This document shows positions 11,637 through 15,576 of a stretch of DNA of 15,576 nt, one piece after another. The notes below the pieces were generated by a model, which was not told the DNA's origin, did not search any database, and was given only the letters and a program-made list of their open reading frames with translations. Each line of letters begins with the position of its first letter. Within the stretch, counting starts at the first letter, position 1. Location of the stretch: assembly GCA_035286665.1 (NCBI GenBank), contig DATECY010000151.1, forward strand, positions 1-15,576, written 5' to 3'. Origin of the DNA: RBG-16-68-21 sp035286665. Its GTDB lineage: Bacteria; Actinomycetota; Acidimicrobiia; Spongiisociales; UBA11373. The position numbers and the translations under genes are program-made.

Positions 11637-12613
11637 CATACCTCAAGCAGCGTGAACGCTCCGGGGTCGACCGCGAGCCGCACCGTCTGTCCTGCCGGCA
11701 CGGGATGAGGGCTCGCCACGGCCACGGTCCCGCCGGCGACCCGGACCGTGACCAGGTGCCCGGGCCCGCGAAACACCGAGCTCTCGACGGTCCCGGTCAC
11801 GGTCCCGTCGGGGGCGATGCGCACCGCTTCCTCCCGGACCAATGCCCTGGCCCGGCGTCCCTCACCGGGCCCGAGATGCACGCCGTCGCGGTCGACGGTG
11901 ACGTCGACGACGGCGGTGAGCCCGAGGAGTCTCGCCGCGGCTTCCGTCCCCGGAGCCGACCACACCCTCTCGGGGGTACCGACGCGGATCACGCGTCCGG
12001 CGTCGATGATCACCACGCGATCGGCCACGGCGAACGCCTCGGCGGGATCGTGGGTCACGTGGAGCGCCGGGATCTGTGCCGACAGCAGGGCCGCACGAAG
12101 GTCGGCGGCGAGGTCCCGGCGCAGGGTGCGGTCGAGCGACCCGAGCGGTTCATCGAGCAGGAGCAGCCGCGGGCGGGGTGCGAGCGATCTGGCGACCGCC
12201 ACCCGCTGTGCCTGGCCTCCCGACAGCTCGCCGACCCTGCGATGCTCGAAACCGGACAACCCGACGCGTCCGAGCTCCTCGGACACCCTCGCGGCGCGCG
12301 GGATGGGGGGAAGGTGGGTGATCCCGAAGGCGACGTTGCCGGCCACGTCGAGGTGGGGGAACAACGCGAAGTCCTGAAACACCAGGCCGAAGCCACGCCG
12401 GTGGGTGGGCACCGCGGCGAGATCCATGCCGTCCCAGGCAACCGTGCCGTCCGTGATGGGGATGATCCCGGCGACGGCCCGCAGCAGCGTGGTCTTCCCG
12501 GAGCCGCTGGCTCCCACGAGCGCGACGATCTCGCCGTCGCCGACGACGACATCGATCCCGGAGAGCACGATTCGCTCACCGAAACGGACGGAGAGGCCGC
12601 GGACCGCGAGCAT
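11636..12613 (-). CDS. thiQ: Thiamine ABC transporter ATP-binding protein
   Basis: This 325-aa ATPase is predicted to power thiamine import together with ThiP and ThiB, working as a dimer on the cytoplasmic side of the membrane. Walker A is GASGSGKT (34-41), the Q-loop is FQD (Q80), the signature is LSGGQ (130-134), Walker B plus the D-loop is LLLLDEPLGSLD (150-161) and the switch His is H188 in VTHD. A TOBE-like beta domain occupies about 235-325, making it longer than E. coli ThiQ and more like iron/spermidine-type ATPases of the same superfamily. Substrate is assigned from the neighbours, because ATPases of this group are hard to tell apart. Its ATG shares one base with the thiP stop (TGATG). 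The stop codon abuts the heptad element. Confidence 0.88.
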   Translation of the reverse strand: MLAVRGLSVRFGERIVLSGIDVVVGDGEIVALVGASGSGKTTLLRAVAGIIPITDGTVAWDGMDLAAVPTHRRGFGLVFQDFALFPHLDVAGNVAFGITHLPPIPRAARVSEELGRVGLSGFEHRRVGELSGGQAQRVAVARSLAPRPRLLLLDEPLGSLDRTLRRDLAADLRAALLSAQIPALHVTHDPAEAFAVADRVVIIDAGRVIRVGTPERVWSAPGTEAAARLLGLTAVVDVTVDRDGVHLGPGEGRRARALVREEAVRIAPDGTVTGTVESSVFRGPGHLVTVRVAGGTVAVASPHPVPAGQTVRLAVDPGAFTLLEV

Positions 12614-14211
12614 CAGAAGAGCCCGGGACCGGGAGGGCGGAGCCGTTCGACCACGCCCACCGCGGCTGCGGTGATGATCATGAGCACCACGCTGAGGGCG
12701 GTGGCGCGGCCCAGGTTGAGCGCGCCGGGGCGGCCGAGGAAGCGGTAGATCGCGATGGGGATCGTGGGGCTCCCCGGTCTGGCCAGGAACAGCGTGGCCC
12801 CGAACTCCCCGAGTGACACCGCGAAGGCGAACGCGGCGCCGACCGCGCCCACCCGGGCGACGATGGGCAGATCGACCTCACGCCACACCCGGCCGGGCCC
12901 GGCCCCCAGGGTCGCAGCCGCGTCGCGCAGGCTCCCCCGAATCGTGCGCAGAACGGGAAGGGCGGAGCGGAACACGAAGGGAGCCGCGACGAGGGCGTGG
13001 GCGATCGGGACGAGGATGATCGAGGCCCGCAGGTCGACCGGCCAATCGAGGGCCACCACGAACCCGAACCCGATGGTCACCGCCGAGGTGCCCAAGGGGA
13101 GCATGAGCAGGGTGTCGAACCAGCGGGAGAGCCGGCCGCGCTTGGCCGCCACCAGCACTGCCGCAGGCATGCCGACGGCAAGGGCGAGGAGTGTCGCCGC
13201 CATGGCGAATCCGATCGAGTTGCCGGCGGCGGTGCCCACCGACACCACCTCGCCGTTCGCCAGGGCACGATAGGCATCGAGGCCGAAGCCTCCGGTCACC
13301 GTGAACGAGCGCCAGACGAGGATCCCCAGTGGACCGGCGACGAAGGCTCCCGTAGCCCCGAGGATGCCGACGACGAGACTCCACTCGCGACGCGACCGGG
13401 GGCGGCGGGCGGTCTCGCCGGCGGGACGCAGCGCCTGTTCGACACTGTGGCGCTCCTGGTACCGGGAGTAGGCGATGAGGGCGCCGATCACACCGATCAT
13501 CTGCAGGATCGCCAGGATCGACGCCGCGGGGAGGTCGAGCAGCAGTGCCGATCGCCGGTAGATCTCGACCTCGACCGTGGCGAGGCGAGGTGACCCGAGG
13601 ATGAGCACGGTGCCGAATGAGGTGAGCGAGAACAGGAAGACGATCGATGCCGCTGCCGCCAACGCCGGGCGGAGCAGGGGGAGCGTCACCCGGTGGAAGA
13701 CCGACCACGGCGAGGCGCCCAGAGAGCGGCCGGCGTCCTCGAGACGGGGATCGAGGTGGGCCCACACCCCCCCGACGAGCCGGACCACGACGGCGAGGTT
13801 GAAGAACACGTGGGCGGCGAGGACGATCCACACCGTGCCCTGCAGGTCCACGCCGAGCAGTCCGGTGGGGCCGAGGAGGGCGAGGAACGCCGTGGCCACG
13901 ACCACGGTCGGCATGACGAACGGGATGGTCGTGGCGGCTCTCATCAGCGATCGTCCCGGGACGTCGAACCGGGAGAGCACCCAGGTGGCCGGCAGGGCGA
14001 CGACGATGGTGAGGATGGTGGAGACGGCGGCCTGCCACACGGTGAACCACACGACGCCTGCGAGATGGCCGTCGCCGAGCACCCGACCGACCGCGGCGAA
14101 TCCCCCTCGGACGAGGCCGGTGGCGATGATCGAGGCGACCGGCCACACGAAGAAGAGAGCGAGGAACGCCGCGGGGAACGCCCCGAGCGCGAGCGTCGTT
14201 CGGCGGGTCAC
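12613..14211 (-). CDS. thiP: Thiamine ABC transporter permease (two fused permease domains)
   Basis: This 532-aa protein forms the membrane channel of the thiamine importer. It carries two binding-protein-dependent permease domains in one chain, as in ThiP and FbpB. The cytoplasmic EAA loops that dock the ATPase are LEDAGRSLGASPWSVFHRVTLP (157-178 region) and LRDAAATLGAGPGRVWREVDLP (428-449 region), each with the conserved Gly. About six helices precede and six follow a polar linker near 250-276. I place the start at the GTG at 14211, which overlaps the thiB stop as GTGA and directly precedes MTRRTTLALGAF; an ATG at 14232 and a GTG at 14244 are in-frame alternatives inside thiB. It sits between thiB and thiQ with overlaps on both sides. 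Iron permeases are similar, but thiN and thiB nearby favour thiamine. Confidence 0.88.
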   Translation of the reverse strand: MTRRTTLALGAFPAAFLALFFVWPVASIIATGLVRGGFAAVGRVLGDGHLAGVVWFTVWQAAVSTILTIVVALPATWVLSRFDVPGRSLMRAATTIPFVMPTVVVATAFLALLGPTGLLGVDLQGTVWIVLAAHVFFNLAVVVRLVGGVWAHLDPRLEDAGRSLGASPWSVFHRVTLPLLRPALAAAASIVFLFSLTSFGTVLILGSPRLATVEVEIYRRSALLLDLPAASILAILQMIGVIGALIAYSRYQERHSVEQALRPAGETARRPRSRREWSLVVGILGATGAFVAGPLGILVWRSFTVTGGFGLDAYRALANGEVVSVGTAAGNSIGFAMAATLLALAVGMPAAVLVAAKRGRLSRWFDTLLMLPLGTSAVTIGFGFVVALDWPVDLRASIILVPIAHALVAAPFVFRSALPVLRTIRGSLRDAAATLGAGPGRVWREVDLPIVARVGAVGAAFAFAVSLGEFGATLFLARPGSPTIPIAIYRFLGRPGALNLGRATALSVVLMIITAAAVGVVERLRPPGPGLF

Positions 14212-15221
14212 CGCAGCACCACGTCCAACCATTCCGCCACCCAACGGTCGCGGTTCGCCTCGATGACTGCCGGGTCGAGCCGGTTGGGCGTGATCGGCGG
14301 GGCGCCGAACCAGTCGGGGAGCACGGCATCGGGCCGCACGGGATACACGAACATCTGGCCGGGGACGTCCTGCTGGAATGGGAGGCCGAGCATGAAGTCG
14401 ATGAACGCCCTGGCGGCCTGCGGATGCGCCGCTCCGCGGAGGACACCGGCGTACTCCACCTGGCGGAAGCAGCCATCGGTCATCACCGCGGTGGTCGGGG
14501 AGGTGATCGGTGGGTCGGCGAACGCCACCTCGGCGTCCGGGGAGGTCGAGTAGGACACGACCATCGGCAGGTCGCCGCCGGCTCCGGAGAACCGGCCGTA
14601 ATAGGCGGTTCCCCAGTCGGGGGCGACCACGACGCCGTTGGCCCGGAGGTCGGCCCAGTAGTCACGCCACGTGTAGGCGCCCTCGTCGCCGAACTCGACG
14701 ATGGTCGACAGGAGGAAGGCGAGGCCCGGCGACGAGATCGACGGGTCCTCCACCACCAGCATGCCCGCGTAGCGAGGGTCGGTGAGATCGGCCAGCGTCG
14801 CCGGTGGGGGCACACCGGGGTCGAATGCGGCCGGGTCGTAGTTGATACAGACGTCGCCGACGTCGATCGCAGTCACGCCGTCGGCGCGGTACTCGGGCGG
14901 CACGACGCCGCCGACAGGGCTGACGTAGGGGTCGAACACGTCGGCGTCGAGGGCGCGCGACAACAGCGTGGTGTCGACGCCGAACAGGAGGTCGCCGACG
15001 GGGTTGCCTGCCGTGAGCACCGCCTGATTGACGATGAGCCCGGCGTCGCCTCCGAGCAGGATCGTCACCTCGATGCCGGTCTCGTTGGTGAACTGGTCGA
15101 GTACGTCTTGCGACACGGCGAAGAAGTCGTGGGCGACGACGGTGACCGAGGACTCGGTCGAGCGGCTGCAGCTCGCCGCCACCAATGCGGCGGCGACGGC
15201 GGCGATGATCAGACGTCTCAC
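14208..15221 (-). CDS. thiB: Thiamine-binding lipoprotein of the ABC importer
   Basis: The 337-aa protein is predicted to be the solute receptor that captures thiamine (or its phosphates) outside the membrane and hands it to ThiP. The signal peptide MRRLIIAAVAAALVAAS ends at lipidation Cys18. The mature N-terminus matches the ThiB/TbpA family: VTVVAHDFFAVSQDVLDQF (26-44), then LLGGDAGLIVNQAVLTAGNP (55-74) and DLLFGVDTTLLSRALDADVF (77-96). Further family blocks are VCINYD (124-129), the aromatic-rich DWGTAYYGRFSG (202-213) and VVSYSTSPDAEVAF (221-234). The length is typical. The GTG start at 15221 overlaps the thiN stop (GTGA) and has a perfect AGGAGG 5 nt upstream, so receptor output may exceed that expected from coupling alone. 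Confidence 0.92.
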   Translation of the reverse strand: MRRLIIAAVAAALVAASCSRSTESSVTVVAHDFFAVSQDVLDQFTNETGIEVTILLGGDAGLIVNQAVLTAGNPVGDLLFGVDTTLLSRALDADVFDPYVSPVGGVVPPEYRADGVTAIDVGDVCINYDPAAFDPGVPPPATLADLTDPRYAGMLVVEDPSISSPGLAFLLSTIVEFGDEGAYTWRDYWADLRANGVVVAPDWGTAYYGRFSGAGGDLPMVVSYSTSPDAEVAFADPPITSPTTAVMTDGCFRQVEYAGVLRGAAHPQAARAFIDFMLGLPFQQDVPGQMFVYPVRPDAVLPDWFGAPPITPNRLDPAVIEANRDRWVAEWLDVVLR

Positions 15222-15576
15222 GTGGGCCTCCTGGTGTGGATGACGAGGGCGGTTCCGGCGGTGACGGTGAGCGCGGCGGTGGGTCCCCGCATCTCGTTGC
15301 TCATCCCCCGAGCGGTGCCTTGGGAGAGGCGGTCGTGGTCGAGCGGCCAGCGGAGTCCTCTGGTCGTGATCTCGACGTCACCGCCGACGGGGATGATCGA
15401 CACGATGTCTCCGGCGCCGCCTTCGATGGCGAGATCGCCGCGTGCCACCAGTACCCGGGACGATCCCACCCACCATTCGACCCTCAGATCCGCGAACCGG
15501 GGCGAGGCGATCACCGACGCATTGGCGAGGAGGTGATCGATCCGATCGAGCGAGGTCCCTCCGATGACGATGACCG
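15218..15576 (-). CDS. thiN: Thiamine pyrophosphokinase, C-terminal part (cut by window edge)
   Basis: The reading frame continues in phase to the right edge of the window, so the 118 visible residues are the C-terminal part of a larger protein. They match thiamine pyrophosphokinase, which transfers pyrophosphate from ATP to thiamine to make TPP. Visible marks are VIVIGGTSLDRIDHLLANAS (a GGxxxDRxDHxLAN-type motif with the conserved Arg-x-Asp-His), AGDIVSIIPVGGDV (the active-site strand), GLRWPLDHDRL and GTARGMSNE, the classical thiamine-binding C-terminal block, then a final strand ALTVTAGTALVIHT. The GTG at 15514 is internal, not the start. It is the first visible gene of the thiN-thiB-thiP-thiQ operon; the promoter and any TPP riboswitch lie outside the window. 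Confidence 0.88.
   Translation of the reverse strand, partial: VIVIGGTSLDRIDHLLANASVIASPRFADLRVEWWVGSSRVLVARGDLAIEGGAGDIVSIIPVGGDVEITTRGLRWPLDHDRLSQGTARGMSNEMRGPTAALTVTAGTALVIHTRRPT
15227..15232 (-). promoter_or_regulatory. Consensus Shine-Dalgarno deciding the thiB start
   Basis: On the minus strand AGGAGG stands 5 nt before the GTG at 15221, inside the last codons of thiN. It is the strongest ribosome binding site in the window. It supports the GTG start and suggests that thiB translation is initiated afresh as well as being coupled to thiN. Confidence 0.7.

Noticed and set aside
13693..14553. Plus-strand frames inside thiP and thiB (also 14424-15536 and 11627-12748)
   Set aside because: They overlap well-supported thiamine transport genes on the other strand and show low-complexity Gly/Arg/Asp/His-rich translations without domains.

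Overview
This is a very GC-rich, gene-dense window from a bacterial chromosome, most likely an actinobacterium. Features pointing that way are an imuA'-imuB cassette under an actinobacterial-type LexA box, TANNNT -10 hexamers placed 6-7 nt before ATG (leaderless transcription), a lipoprotein with a Thr-rich spacer, and frequent GTG starts with 4-nt stop/start overlaps. Class Acidimicrobiia is my best guess, but no marker gene settles it. I see no tRNA, rRNA, insertion sequence, integrase or CRISPR array, and no gene-free stretch over 300 bases.

Left part (1-3600, all +): the 3' end of an unidentified membrane-protein gene and a hairpin; a LexA/SOS box; imuA' and imuB (accessory proteins of damage-induced mutagenesis, with no dnaE2 in the window); a lipoprotein gene; and a class I SAM-dependent methyltransferase gene. 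The last two look leaderless.

Middle part (3687-11561): plsC on the minus strand diverges from a crotonase gene over a symmetric -10 element. The crotonase gene overlaps an AlkX/YcaQ-type DNA glycosylase gene, which is followed by a small secreted RTX calcium-binding-repeat protein. Then comes a tightly overlapped run: a (3R)-hydroxyacyl-CoA-dehydrogenase-like SDR, an unusual 753-aa fusion of 5-formyltetrahydrofolate cyclo-ligase to a PGM2/PmmB-type phosphosugar mutase, a six-helix membrane protein, and a YbaK-type aminoacyl-tRNA-editing protein.

Right part (11636-15576, all -): a thiamine salvage operon in the order thiN (cut by the window edge), thiB, thiP, thiQ. An ABC importer brings in thiamine and thiamine pyrophosphokinase converts it to TPP. 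Every junction in the operon overlaps.

The most unusual non-coding signal is a pair of related elements made of 7-nt units (GAGTNNT on the left arm, ACTCANN on the right arm). They fill the only two convergent intergenic gaps (3592-3678 and 11553-11636) and would fold into long, regularly interrupted hairpins. Their outer units contain or abut the flanking stop codons. They look like a dispersed repeat family acting as bidirectional terminators. The enzyme fusion is the most unusual protein. I did not find a convincing new multi-gene system.
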